This document shows positions 1-11,829 of a stretch of 64,000 bases of DNA, piece by piece. Within the stretch, counting starts at the first letter, position 1; each line of letters opens with the position of its first letter. Source of the DNA: Endocalyx cinctus (Eukaryota > Ascomycota > Sordariomycetes > Amphisphaeriales > Apiosporaceae); NCBI GenBank assembly GCA_001600455.1, contig BCKC01000011.1:957835-1021834 (forward strand). The letters are read 5' to 3'. The notes beneath the pieces were generated by a model. That model saw nothing but the letters and a program-made list of their open reading frames with translations. It made no database searches and was not told the origin of the DNA. Position numbers and translations under genes: made by a program.

Positions 1-1247
1 TCGCCCTAAGAGATATCAGCGCGCCGGCTTAGCTACCTAAGTGGTATCGTAATGATTTTAGCATCCCATGATATGGATGAAAAATACGCAACATATTGTC
101 ATAACCAATGTTTTGAGGTACCGCCCATGCGTATGCTGTCATGGATACCTAGGGTATAGAACCTCATGTGGGAGTCTGCTTCCCGTGTATAATGCAACCT
201 ACCTAGGTAAACGTTATATCAGTCTCGCATGCCGCTTAGGTTACCCAAGCGGTCTTAAGATTCTATCAGGCTGATACACACTACTGCAGTTATACGCATT
301 ATTTGTACCACGCATACCTTGGCAAGCATGCTAGTCAGGACTTCATCATATGTATGTTGATTAAGTAATTACGTTCCATTCAGTATAGGCCAATTATTGA
401 TATACCACAGTTATAAGCTTAAGGCTGGTAACGTGGCTATTGTGGCTTCTATCTACACATCAACTAATTATATCAACAGATGTTACATGTCAGAAAACAG
501 TCTCTCTTCATCCGTAGAGTAGCTGAGTGGGCGTTATCCGAAGTTAGTGTAGGATTTCCAGGGGCTTAATTAAATTACCCCACATTAGAAAGATCTTCCA
601 CGTTATCAATCGGATGTCAGGTCAAGTCCTCCCTCGGCCCACGGATAGTCCAAGCATGGGATTTTTTTTCTCTCATCATAAGTGATACTCATCTAAATAT
701 GAATCAGTTGATTGACGTTATGTAGTAATCCCATGTGCTAGAAATTACTTTCGCTGGAGGTGATAAGACGCTTAGCATATGAGGCTCATTACACTATCGC
801 CCTCTTTATCGACGTTAACCTGAGAACCCATCGCATGTGGATCCACGGCAGATGAGGAGAAATTTTTGTCATTGGACAAGGGTAGGTCGTAATTTAATTA
901 TACGTGTATCTGAAGACAAGCATCGTAAGAGCACGTTACAGCTTCAGCCACTCACAATCTTCAATTATAGAGGTCCTCCAAATTCGTGTGCAGTGTAGAG
1001 TATGATAATTACCCCAGCTGCCCAGGCTCGTAAGAACTATCGAATATCTGCATATCTTGGTAACATTGCGATCCTAGTTTGGTAAGTTATATTATACCTT
1101 GACGTCACGTCATTTTAAACCAGAGAAAACTTCTCCTATGTGATTTCTTGTGTAACTTATTCATCCAAAATAAATTAGGTCTGATCTCCCCTTTCTCCCA
1201 AAACAGACCTGCGGTTCCGGTTTTTCTGCGAACCAAAGTAAGATAAT
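1..1247. other. Intergenic, no gene supported
   Basis: I see no coding region, RNA gene or obvious repeat here. The short open frames show no family resemblance and no splice-compatible extension. The last ~150 bases are presumably the promoter and 5' leader of the GMC oxidoreductase that starts at 1248. Confidence 0.5.
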
Positions 1248-3467
1248 ATGTGGTCGACGATTCTTGTTCCTGCATTGCTCCAGGCTTTGACAGTCGCGGC
1301 ACAGTAAGTTACTCGGCCAAAAATGCATAATTGATATAAAATTATGTGTTTCCAGACTATTCAGTAATAGCGTACTCTAACTTTATTTTCTAGACGCCCA
1401 AGTTCTGGCTGGTTTTGGCCAGTAAATGCTCAGCAGAACATATTCCCGCCAAACGGTGTGAATTACCATGCGAATGGACCAGTCGCGAACTCTACATACG
1501 ACTATGTTGTAGTCGGCTCGGGACCCGGTGGTGCTCCGGTGGCGGCCCGGCTAGCGCTAGCCGGATACAGCGTCTTATTGATAGACGCGGGCGAAGACCA
1601 CGGTACCGATAGACAAGTTCAAGTCCCGGCTCTTCATCCGTTCGCTTCCGAATACGAACCCATCCGGTGGAATTACTTTGTCAATCATTACGCTGATGAG
1701 ACACAAGCTAAGCGCGATAGCAAGATGACTTATCTCACGCCAGAAGGCGAGTACTACGTCGGGCTGTACCCGCCGGAAGGTTCCGAGCAGCTAGGTGTGC
1801 TCTACCCCCGAACCGCGGCCTTGGGAGGTTGTGCAGAGCATAATGCATACGTCACAATACTCCCGAACGACGATGACTGGAACAATATCGCTTCCGCCAC
1901 CGGGGATAGTTCGTGGGAAGCCGATAACATGCGAGGATATTTTGAAAAGCTCGAGCGCTGTCGCTATCTTCCTAACAGCGTTGTCGGACATGGATTTTCT
2001 GGCTGGCTCGAGACGAGACTTACGCCATTAGTCCTGATTCTTCAAGATTTCAAGGTGTTATCGATTGTCATTGCGGCCGCGACGGCAATGGGGATGGACT
2101 TGACCGGCAAAGTAATTGATACTGTAGCAGGCTTACTAGAGGTAGTTATAATCGTTAAACACTGATACAATTGCCGGCGCAGATACTAATGTCAAGCCTA
2201 GGTCTTAACTCTAGATATAAACAATGACTCGCCCAATCGAGACAATGCCGAGCTTCTGTATCAAGTGCCGTTGAGCGTACAATCAGATTATACACGGTCA
2301 TCGCCGAGAGATTTCGTTTTGGACGTCGCGAATGCCGTCGACGACAACGGCAACAAGTTATACAAACTTGATATAGCTCTGAACACGCTCGTAACCAAGA
2401 TAAACTTCGACACCACAGGTACAGTACCTCGGGCCACGGGAGTGGACTACCTCGTCGGTAAGAGTCTTTACCGAGCCGACACGCGCGCCAACGCGTCTTC
2501 GTCCAGCGGCGTTCCCGGTAGCGTCTTCGCGCGTCGCGAGGTCATTTTGTCGGCCGGCACTTTCAACACTCCGCAGCTGCTTAAGCTTAGCGGCGTCGGT
2601 CCTGCGACCGAGCTCGCAAGTTTCGACATACCTTTGGTCAAGGACCTCCCCGGCGTCGGCGGTAACATGCAGGATCGGTACGAGGTGGGCGTGGTGGGTA
2701 AGGCGTCCTCGGACTTCGTCCTTCTCGAGAAGTGCACTTTTCTGGAGGGCAACGGCAGCGACCCCTGCTACGACCAGTGGGCGTCGGACCTGATCCCGGG
2801 CGAGCTCAAGGGCGCGTATACCACCAACGGGATCACCTTCGCGTACATCCACCACTCTTCGGCGGCGGGCGAAGGCGCCGATCCCGATCTTTTCCTCGGC
2901 GGTATCCCCGCCTTCTTCGACGGTTATTATCCCGGTTACTCGGTCCACGCCGTCGCGGACAAGAGCATCTGGACCTGGCTCACGCTGAAGGCTCACTCGC
3001 GCAATAACGCCGGCACGGTGAACCTGACGTCGGCAGACCCGCGCGATACGCCACTCATCACGTTCCGATCCTTCGACGGCGCCGACGGCGACCTGGACGT
3101 CCAAGCCGTGTACGAGGGGATGCAGTACGGCATGCGCGCCTTCGATTCGCTGATCCCTCTGGGCGGCTCCGGGTTCGAACGCGTCTGGCCGCCGCAGAAC
3201 GTCTCGACCGAGGAAGAGTTCAAGCAGTTCATCCGAGACGAGGCCTGGGGACATCACGCTAGCTGCACGGCCGCTATCGGGGCCGACGATGACCCCATGG
3301 CCGTCCTCGACTCCGAGTTCCGCGTCAGGGGCGTCGATGCCCTGCGCGTCGTCGACGCTTCCGTGTTTCCTAAGATCCCGGGAACGTTTATTGTTTTGCC
3401 GATTTACATGATCAGCGAGAAGGCGGCGGATGTGATTATTGCTGCTGCTTCGGCTGCTGATTCTTAA
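1248..3467 (+). CDS. Secreted GMC (AA3-like) oxidoreductase
   Basis: This is an FAD-dependent glucose-methanol-choline family oxidoreductase, likely secreted, oxidising an alcohol or sugar of unknown identity. The exons are 1248-1303, 1394-2141 and 2202-3467 (689 residues). Exon 1 encodes a hydrophobic signal peptide (MWSTILVPALLQALTVAAQ). The second intron is 60 nt, so it is divisible by three, and contains TACTAAT before CCTAG. The FAD dinucleotide motif GSGPGG lies near residue 60. A GMC signature-like segment (ALGGCAEHNAYVTI) and a second signature (GTFNTPQLLKLSGVGP) are present. Near the C-terminus GHHASCTAAIG supplies the usual catalytic histidine (about H620). The position normally holding the second His or Asn appears to be Phe664 in PGTFIVLPIY. 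Substrate cannot be predicted. A glucose oxidase or aryl-alcohol oxidase assignment would be premature. Confidence 0.9.
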
Positions 3468-3999
3468 TGTAGTAAGGTGCTTTAATTTACCCCGACTTCT
3501 GGGTCGGATATGGAGCTTTCTTCTTTTTTTGAAGTGTGCATAATTTTAATAGCTTAAAAAAAAATAGTAGTGATAATATTAATGTGTAGAAATCTTGTTT
3601 AAAATCAGCGGAGGTCGGGCATATTTTACCTTAATTCATCATGTCTTTGACCCTTGTTTTATGCTCGATGGTTGTTGTAGACAATTCAATTGGGGTCTAT
3701 TCGGAGACAACAATTCCCCATAATGTTCACTCACGTCAATCCTGTCGATAAGCAGCTTCCAATTTAGGCCGAATTCTCTGAATTTATTCCACTTGGAGTT
3801 GATTCCGTTCAGCGTCGTAATGAGTACCAATATTAATCGACCCCCGGTTCCGACCCCGCGCTTCGGGGTGTTGTTGACCGTAACGACTTGACACTACAAC
3901 TACATTTATGACCGTGTCTATCTTCCCTTTTTCTCTTCTTCCAATCATACATCAACCAGTATTTATTGCCTTTAAAGAAAACGCGCGATCACTAACATA
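3468..3999. other. Intergenic between GMC oxidoreductase and GH3 genes
   Basis: This stretch is the 3' flank of the GMC gene followed by the promoter of the GH3 gene. The last ~100 bases are pyrimidine-rich (TCTATCTTCCCTTTTTCTCT and similar), a common fungal core-promoter feature. No gene is seen. Confidence 0.5.
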
Positions 4000-6900
4000 A
4001 TGCGAGGCGCCCCGACTTTCCGGACACTGGCGTCCATCCTCCTTCTTAACAGTTACGCCAGCTCATCCACGTCCCCACTAAAGCCAGAATTATCGGGAAA
4101 ATCACTGCGAGATGCGGTCGATAAACAATCATTCATCAACTCCCTAGTCTCGAATATGACTGTGGAAGATATAGGTCTGTCAAATTTGTAATCATTCATT
4201 CGAGCTGTCTGATTATCTCACTAACGGTAGCAACATGTAGTTCTACAGATGCATCTGATGTTTGGAGGGGACATCGTTGGAGTAGAGTCGAAAAATGAGC
4301 TTTACGGTACGTGATCATATCATTCTCCATCATTGCTCTCGGTACCATCTTTCTCATAGGTATATCGTATAACTAGATTATACCATGCGCTTTAGTCCTG
4401 ACTCTCCTATTGGAAACATGCACGATTGGTGAGTGGCCTTGGCATAAGTGATAACATGTATCTAATAGCTGCCTAGGTATCCCTTGAATACGTCTTACTA
4501 CAATTCAGTCCAGGAGCTGAATCTGCAAAAATCGCGACTAAAGATTCCACTAATGCATGTTGGTGAATGCTTACATGGTGTTGGATCTTTTAAGCAGTCT
4601 ATATTTCCTCAGAGCCTAGGCTTATCTGCAAGTTTTGATACCGATCTGGTGTATCGAGTGGGCCGTGCTATTGGGACCGAGGCGAGATCGATAGGTATCC
4701 ATGCTTGTCTCTCGCCTGTGCTTGACCTCGGTCAGGATCTTCGATGGGGTCGTGTACAAGGTATATATCCTGCGTATTCTCGATAATTAGATGTGATTCT
4801 AACTGAAGCAGAGGCCTGGGGAGAGGATAAAATACTTACTTCTCATATGGGAGTCGCATACTCCTCGGGTTTATCTAAGAATGGCTCCTGGTCCGATCCC
4901 GATGCTGTGGCACCAGTCATGAAGGTATGAACCCCTAGCGCAATTCCATGACGAATAGGTATTCAATGTCTTGGTTTCCATTTAGCATTTTGCCGCCCAT
5001 GGCTCTCCTCAAACAGGACATAATACGGCACCCCCTATGGTCCACGGAAATCGGCAAATCATGCAGGATATGCTGACTCCTTTCAAAGCTGCTGTCCAGC
5101 TTGGTGGAGTCAGAGGGGTAATGATGTAAGGAATCAGGCATAAGACTACATAGAAAAGCCGCCAACATTGTTTGAACAGGGCCTATAGTGAGGCTGATGA
5201 CATACCGGCCCATGTGCACCCTGCGTTCTATAAAGCTCTGGACGATTGGGGCTTCAATGGTTTCGTCATAGCGGATGATACTGGTATTGATAACCCCTTC
5301 TCTATTGAAACTTGAAAATATGCTTACTTTCTTGACAGGCATGCAAGAGATACATACTGTCCACCTCGTCGCAGATTCGCCGGCCGATGCTATTCGCCAA
5401 TGGTTCAACGCTGGGGGGATGATACAGTTCTACGACTATCCACTCGACCTCTATCTCAACGTATGAGAGTTTATGATTCTGTTTTATAGTCTTTATAGTC
5501 TTCTAGATTAATTTCATACTTACGGAATTGTATTTTAGGCCACCAAGGACCTAGTCGCAAATGGCTCCATCGAGTTATCTACGCTACAAGACCACGCGCG
5601 AAAACTTATGAGCGTCAAATGGGATCTTGGTCTCTTCGATGACCCCTACATCCCGGAAGGCATAGACCCAGTTAAGATCACCGAGAGTCACCAGGATTTA
5701 GCACTGGAAGCAGCCCAGAAAAGTATTGTTCTTCTAGAGAACAAGAATTTGACTCTCCCCTTAAAGCCGAAAGACGAGAACCTAAACCGAATAGCTCTCA
5801 TCGGCCCATTTTCCGATGTGTTTAACTTCGGCGATTACTCCGGTCCCTGGGGTCAATATCCTGCGGACTTGGCACAAACTTTACGACAAGGAATGCTGAC
5901 ATACGCAGAAAAAGAAGACTTTGAGCTCGTCTCAAGCTGGGGTACAAATACCTGGGAGTATAACTCACAATATGTTATACCACCTTATTTGCTATCTTCG
6001 AATGGAACAAGTGGCGGGCTGCTAGCGACCTATTTTGCCGATACCGACTTCAAACAGCAGGTGGTGCAGAGAATAGAATCACCCGCCCTTGATTGGGGTC
6101 TATACCCTCCTGATGGACTACCTTCAAATAATTTTAGCGCCGTGTGGAAAGGTGAACTTCATTCGCCCGTGGACGTGGATGTCAAAGGATGGCTCGGCGT
6201 GGCAGTCGGCCCGAACTCGACGGTGAGGTTGTTCGTTGACGGAGATCTGATTACAGAAACAGGCACCGACGGGCTTCTAACCTCCAGCTCCGTGATGGGA
6301 AATATCATGGACTTCAATTACATTACGAACAACGGGACCCAACCGCCCAGCGCAGCGGCGCCGTTCACGTTCAGGAAAGGCGAAACGTATAACATCCGCA
6401 TAGAATTCCAGGCTTTCAATCTATACAAGAAGATCGCGAACGTGGTCTCGCTAAATTCGCAACTTCTCCTCTTTTGGAATCTTGTCGACGGGGACGGAAA
6501 TGGGGCAACTGCCATCGACCAGGCCGTACAGCTGGCCAGCTCAGCCGATGTCGTCGTCCTCGCCGCTGGCGCCGCGTGGAACAGCGACGGAGAGAGCGGA
6601 GATAGGGGTAGCTTCGGGCTCGCGGCGTCGCAGGACTTACTGGCAAAGCAGATCTATGCTCTCGGAAAGCCCGTCGTCCTCGTGCTCCAAGGGGGGCGAC
6701 CTTTCGGCGTCGAGTACTATAATCAGAGCGCGGCGGTACTGAATACTTTCTTTCCAGGCCAGTCAGGGGGACAAGCCATCGCGGACGCAATCTTTGGAAC
6801 AATAAATCCTGGAGGCAAAATGCCGGTTACGGTTCCGAAGCATGCTGGCCAGCTCCCTGTTTACTATAATTATAAACCGACAACTCATCTCAAGGATTAT

Positions 6901-7335
6901 CTGGACGTGGATTCGCAGCCGGCGTACTGGTTCGGATACGGCATGTCTTACACTACATTTGAAGTGTCGTCTTTCAAGGCATCCGCGGGAGACTCAGCAA
7001 AATCTACGGAATTCTCGATCAGCGATACGATTAACTTCTCTGTGACCATTAAGAATACGGGTTCTCTCTCGGGTAGCTATGTGGCTGAAGTATACACTCT
7101 GGGACGGGTGTCTTCCATTGTACAGCCCGTTAGACAGCTCGTCGCGTTTGAGCGAGTCTACATTGATGCTGGTGATGAGGTTACGGTCTTGATGGAGTTA
7201 GATGCCGAGCGCTACCTTAGTATCATTAACCGAGGAGGCGTCTGGGAGTTAGAAAAGGGGCCATACACATTCGCGCTTCTTAGTCATGGAGGTGACACTG
7301 CGTCAACGTTGAATGTCACTATGACTTGCGTATAG
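4000..7335 (+). CDS. Secreted GH3 glycosidase with PA14 domain
   Basis: This is a glycoside hydrolase family 3 enzyme of the beta-glucosidase/xylosidase type, probably acting on extracellular beta-glycosides. It has nine exons: 4000-4174, 4241-4306, 4377-4428, 4477-4760, 4812-4924, 4986-5125, 5180-5283, 5339-5460 and 5539-7335 (892 residues). Phase closes at every junction. An N-terminal hydrophobic segment (residues ~8-22) looks like a signal peptide. The GH3 barrel shows the conserved KH of KHFAAHG (residues 172-173), the DLRWGR segment and the nucleophile motif FVIADDTGM, with Asp251 as the probable nucleophile. The second GH3 domain starts near SIVLLENKNLTLPL. A PA14-like insert (GGLLATYFADTDF onward, about residues 450-590) interrupts it, and a fibronectin III-like domain closes the protein (SYTTFEVSSF and NFSVTIKNTG). 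PA14 inserts in GH3 enzymes usually shape substrate access. The exact substrate is unknown. Confidence 0.93.
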
Positions 7336-7567
7336 CTTAACAGAAAATCTCCAGAGGCTAGAAATTAATCATAATTGAATGGATATTATCCCAAATAAAG
7401 TAAACATTGTTGATCTCTGCTCAGATACCACATTCGGGTTAATAATTATACCGCGTTCATTCAAGTGTGTTTCTATTATTCTAGTGTATATTATTAACTG
7501 CTAATGCTAGGGAAAACCCACGTGTATGTCCGAAGTATGACTCGCCGAGTATCAGGAGTCTATCATC

Positions 7568-9343
7568 TTAAAGTACGTATCGGAAATCCGGATTTTCTAG
7601 GTCGGTCTTATCGTGCATACCCAAACGCATACCGTCGCGTTTCTCCTCGGTCGTCTCAACTTTTCCGTACTTTTCATCTTTCTTCTTATTCTCGAAGATC
7701 ATGTAAAACCTCAAAGCGACGGCACAGATGAGGGAAGCGACGAAGAAGACCAGTATACTGGTAATCGCTAATACGTACTCGGGCGCGTCCTTGCTCCGGA
7801 AGAAGAAGGGCCCGGCAATATTACCGGTCGCAAATATGATCAGAAGGAGCGTGTTGGTGATCGCGCGTTTGGTATGGCCGGCAATATTTTGGCCTACAAT
7901 AGTAAGGACAAAGGGCCACTGATTTTCACATCTCGTATGTTAGCAAACTGAAAACTTTGGAAACTCGAGATGACGACTTCGCCTCACGTCTTTGCGTTCC
8001 ACTTACCGTTACTGCGTACGAGTTAATCAACCAATACGCGACGACGCGTCCGTACTTGTTGGCTCCGGTGTCCATGGTACCATACACGGCGGCTATACCT
8101 GCGATAGCTGGGAGTAAAGGCACTATCATGCCCCACGTACGTAAGTTGCCGTACTTGAGCGAAAAGGAACCCCAAACGATCATGCTTCCGGCCGACACGA
8201 CGGACGACGGCAAACCAATTAGAATGGTTCTAAACTTGTCGAAACCGAACCCGGACGTGACGAGAGAGCCGAAGTTCGTGAGACCGCCATTAGGCAGCTG
8301 TGTGAACAGCACGAAGGCCAAAATGAACCATGTTTTTGGGTCCTTGAAAGCGTGCCAGATCTGGTATGATTTCCACTCATAACCCTTGATACCCATCATG
8401 TTGGACGCTACCCTCTGTACGGCAATTGCTTTCTCCTCGTGCGTCAGAAATTTAGCTTTATTAGGCGTCTCGGGCATAAATAAGAGCCAAGAAATGCCGG
8501 TGAGGACACTGAGAAGACCCAAAACTAGGAAAATGTACATCCAAGGTCGAAGAGCGGTGTTGGTGATATGTCCAAGCCCGAAGGACACCAGGGCAGCGAT
8601 AATCGAAAATGTGCCTTGCATGGCAGCCCCTGAATGCAGGTTAGTATGAATGACTAAGTTTTAAATCCGAAATCTTTTTATATAAATCAAATTCTTCTTA
8701 CACAGCATAGTCCTCATCACCTGCTCCTTTCGAGTATACCACATGCTAGTATACAGAACAAAGCCTGGAGTGACCACACTCTCCGCGACGCCGAGCAGAA
8801 ACCGAATTGCCAGTAATCCACCGAAGTTTCTGAGGCCGAGATGACTGGAACGTAGATATTGTCAGCAATAATCTGAGATGACGATCGCGAGGTTATCGAG
8901 TTACAAGCTTACCCGAGCATTAGAATACCCCATGTACAGACTGAAAGACTAATAATCCTAGCGGTTGAATATCGCTGCAAGAGATAATTGGCAGGATACT
9001 GAGCAGCCAGGTACCCGAAGTAAAACATGGAGCTGGACCACGAGTACTGGTCGCCCACGAGGCCGAGGTCTTCACGGTACTCGAAGAGCACCGCCCATCC
9101 GTTGGCCACCTTGTCGACGTAGTTCAGGCCATACAGAATACACATGAGTGGCAGGAGATGGCGGTCGATCTTGCGACGGACAGCGTCGGCAGCTTCCGAA
9201 GAGAATGCCTCAGTATTAGACTCGTTGAAAAGTTCATAACCTTCGTCGGCCTTCTCGCCTTTTAATTCTATGCTGGTGGATGAAGGCTGCACGTGCGCGT
9301 CGTGCTCACTTGGCGCAGCTACGATGTCGTCGGTTGCCGCCAT
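7568..9343 (-). CDS. MFS permease, allantoate/anion:cation symporter type
   Basis: This is a plasma-membrane major facilitator of the Dal5-like anion:cation symporter group, whose members import allantoate, nicotinate, small peptides or other organic anions. Exons on the minus strand are 9343-8913, 8844-8702, 8629-8007 and 7918-7568 (515 residues), and all phases close. A hydrophilic N-terminus of ~70 residues precedes the first helix (LLPLMCILYGLNYVDK). Typical family features follow: YFGYLAAQYPANYLLQR, RFLLGVAES with a Glu in helix 4, and the NIAGHTKR loop late in the protein. The cytoplasmic tail is Lys/Glu-rich. It lies 625 bp downstream of, and in tandem with, the M20 hydrolase gene, which suggests that it imports that enzyme's substrate; this is inference from context. 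Confidence 0.9.
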
Positions 9344-9968
9344 GATAAGTGATTGTGTGATCGAATTGAAGCCTTATCCACTTTACTTGCACTGACACTT
9401 CGTCTCTGCGACATCAGATACGAATATGAGAACAAGAAGAATAAACAGCAAGATCGCCAATGATTAGAAACAAGCGTGCATAGAGACGCTATTAAATGAC
9501 AGCTCTCCACCCACCGGGCTTCATGGTGATTTCCTTATCAGTAGAATACGGGACTTCAGCCGACAGATGGGTTTCTCTTCCCAGAGCAATTTCGGATACT
9601 CCACTCATAGTGAAGAAAAAAGTTGGGGAAGACTTGCATACTTCCAGGATGCTTAAGTGTTATCGGTGGACCCGTTGTGAGAGCTGGACTGGATTTGATT
9701 AGTATCCTTGCTGTACTAGAACTAAGTTGGACATTGGTCCCCGTCGTGGTGAGAATTTTCGTAACTCTAAAAAGAGCGTACCATGATTTAATTCCAGTCT
9801 ACATATAACATCGTTGGTGTCGACACTGATATGGGTATAAGTGTAAGCTGGTTTATAGGGCATGCATATACGTATGCTCACTAACCCCGCTATAATCCTT
9901 CATGTAACCTAACCTAGCAGCCTAGTATTCAACATATTCTCTTGGTTAAGAATTCCAGTGCTAAGATG
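9344..9968. other. Intergenic between M20 and MFS genes
   Basis: This is the 3' flank of the M20 gene and the promoter of the MFS gene, both on the minus strand. No further coding region is supported. Confidence 0.5.
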
Positions 9969-11189
9969 CTATCCGCATATATCTACAATCACACGCATGA
10001 ACATCCTAATGCAATCCAAGTAGTCGTCTATGTCTACCTTCTCATCCGGCCGAGTATTATACTTCCCGCCCGGTCCACACACAATACCTTCCAAACCTAG
10101 TGACTTGTATAAGTGTCCGGCGTCGGAGCCGTAAAAACAAGTAGGAGTTAGCACTCCCGTAGGCTGTTCCTGGCCTCTTACCTGACGATACGCATCGTTG
10201 AGAGACTGCACGATGTGCGCGTCGGGCGATACCTCGAACGCCGGCATCGTGGGCTCGAAACGCTGGCGGGCCTCGAACGTCATGCCGGGGAATTTTTCGA
10301 CAACGCCGGTCACGACCCGCCGTATATCTGCCATCACGCTCTCCTGCGTCTGGCCGGGGGCATACCGCGCACTGCCGGCCAACTTGCACACGTCGGCCAC
10401 CTGAGGCGGACGCCACTCAGATAGCTCCTTCCCCAGAGCCCCGTGTACGACGCCGACTTGGCACCGGTTGCACTTCTCATGATCGGGACTCTTCGCGCCC
10501 CCAAATACCATGCCGTCCAACTTTGGGATGAGCTCGCACGCGGCTAGGATCGCATCCTGAGCTTCTTCCCGGGCCGACATGTGTCTCGTAACGCCCGTGA
10601 GAATGATCTCGAAAGTTAGAGCTTCCGCGTGCATGGTGACAGCCCTGATATCCGAGGGCTCGCAGTTGATGAAATATTCCGCATCGTTGGTTTTTCCTTG
10701 CTCTATCAGCGCCATCGTGCCCACCCCGCCTTGCAATTCCCCCACGACATAAGTGAGGGTGACGTCCGCCTTGGGGCTCCAACCGGCGTCTTTTAGGGCT
10801 TTTACGGCGCAGTAATAAGCTGCGCAACCGGATTTCATGTTCGAGACGCCTATGCCGTAGATAAACTCGTCGTCATATTTACCCTCCCAGGGATCGATGG
10901 TCCAACCCTCCGATACGGGGTTAGTATCTAGATGTCCGTTGAACAATAACGACTTTGCTGGTCGCTTCGCATTGGCGCTTTCTGCCTCTCCACGCCAGAT
11001 CCCCACCGCGTTCTGCCGCTTCCCGTTGTCGAACTTAACCAGCTCTGTTTCAAGACCTATAGCCTCCATTTCAGAGGCCATATGGCTTGTCACTTCCAGT
11101 TCGCCATCGGTACGGGAATAACTCTTGATCTGGATGAGTTTTGAGAGGAATTGGAGGCATTCCTCGCGGTCAATATTGGGAATGTGCAT
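9969..11189 (-). CDS. M20-family amidohydrolase with altered metal ligands
   Basis: This is an intronless 406-residue protein of the M20 peptidase / ArgE-DapE amidohydrolase family, whose members hydrolyse N-acyl amino acids or dipeptides in the cytosol. It has no signal peptide. NGHLDT gives the first histidine ligand (H86), and INCEP supplies Glu177. Other usual ligand positions differ: YGIGVSNMKSG has Asn117 where the bridging Asp is expected; VGELQGG keeps the general-base Glu151 but has Leu152 in place of the second Glu; and KYNTRPDE has Asn378 where the last His normally lies. The fold is otherwise complete, with an intact dimerisation (lid) region, so it does not look like a pseudogene. 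It is divergent from the M28 peptidase gene and upstream of an MFS permease. It may be a specialised subfamily with different metal use. Confidence 0.9.
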   Translation of the reverse strand: MHIPNIDREECLQFLSKLIQIKSYSRTDGELEVTSHMASEMEAIGLETELVKFDNGKRQNAVGIWRGEAESANAKRPAKSLLFNGHLDTNPVSEGWTIDPWEGKYDDEFIYGIGVSNMKSGCAAYYCAVKALKDAGWSPKADVTLTYVVGELQGGVGTMALIEQGKTNDAEYFINCEPSDIRAVTMHAEALTFEIILTGVTRHMSAREEAQDAILAACELIPKLDGMVFGGAKSPDHEKCNRCQVGVVHGALGKELSEWRPPQVADVCKLAGSARYAPGQTQESVMADIRRVVTGVVEKFPGMTFEARQRFEPTMPAFEVSPDAHIVQSLNDAYRQVRGQEQPTGVLTPTCFYGSDAGHLYKSLGLEGIVCGPGGKYNTRPDEKVDIDDYLDCIRMFMRVIVDICG

Positions 11190-11829
11190 GGTGTCGTGTT
11201 TTTACTTATTATCCCAGTTCAATTTTTTTTTTCTTGAGTCGGAGCTTAAAGTGAGCGGGCCATATAATTCCAAGGTTTATCGCCCCAATTCACCCTTCAC
11301 GTAAGACACTAACCAAGCGACATTTCAAGCATATCGTAGTGTACGGAGTACCTAGTACGCTTTCAGTGTTGAGTGAGGGATCGATTCGGTTAATCCGCCG
11401 AATAACCCGAAAATTATCTCGAGGGAGAAAAAAATTAGAAGCCCATGCTGGTTAACCAAAGGTTACAGCGCTAAGGTAATAGATTTAGTGGTTGTCTTCG
11501 GCGCGACGCCGATCCGATATCGCATAACTGGCCAAAAGCACTGAAACCCCCCAGATCGATGTAGTTATAGCGTTGTTAATGGGGGAGCAGCTATCGTACA
11601 TCCCCTGTAATTATCCTCTAAAATGAGCCGTTAGGTGCTCCAAAAAGTTGGTTGAGTCCATTAAATCCATAGCGAATATCTAGGCTGGTTTGAATACGAA
11701 AGCCACTCGATCCATTACATGATAAGGATATGAGGAAATTTCCTATGAATCAGTATATCTGATATCGAAGGAGATCTGGATTGGTATGAAAGAGGAAATA
11801 AGACACCCAGCCACGTTATACAGTTCACA
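11190..11829. promoter_or_regulatory. Shared divergent promoter region of M20 and M28 genes
   Basis: This 640-bp non-coding interval separates divergently transcribed M20 (minus) and M28 (plus) hydrolase genes, so it must hold both promoters and could co-regulate them. It contains one TACGGAGTA copy at 11342-11350, the 9-mer that recurs through this window's intergenic DNA. No individual transcription-factor site is strong enough to call. Confidence 0.5.

Noticed and set aside
2358..3257. 299-codon open frame antisense to the GMC oxidoreductase
   Set aside because: It is a shadow of a GC-rich coding exon. The sense strand has full GMC motifs and correct splicing, while the antisense product has no family resemblance.
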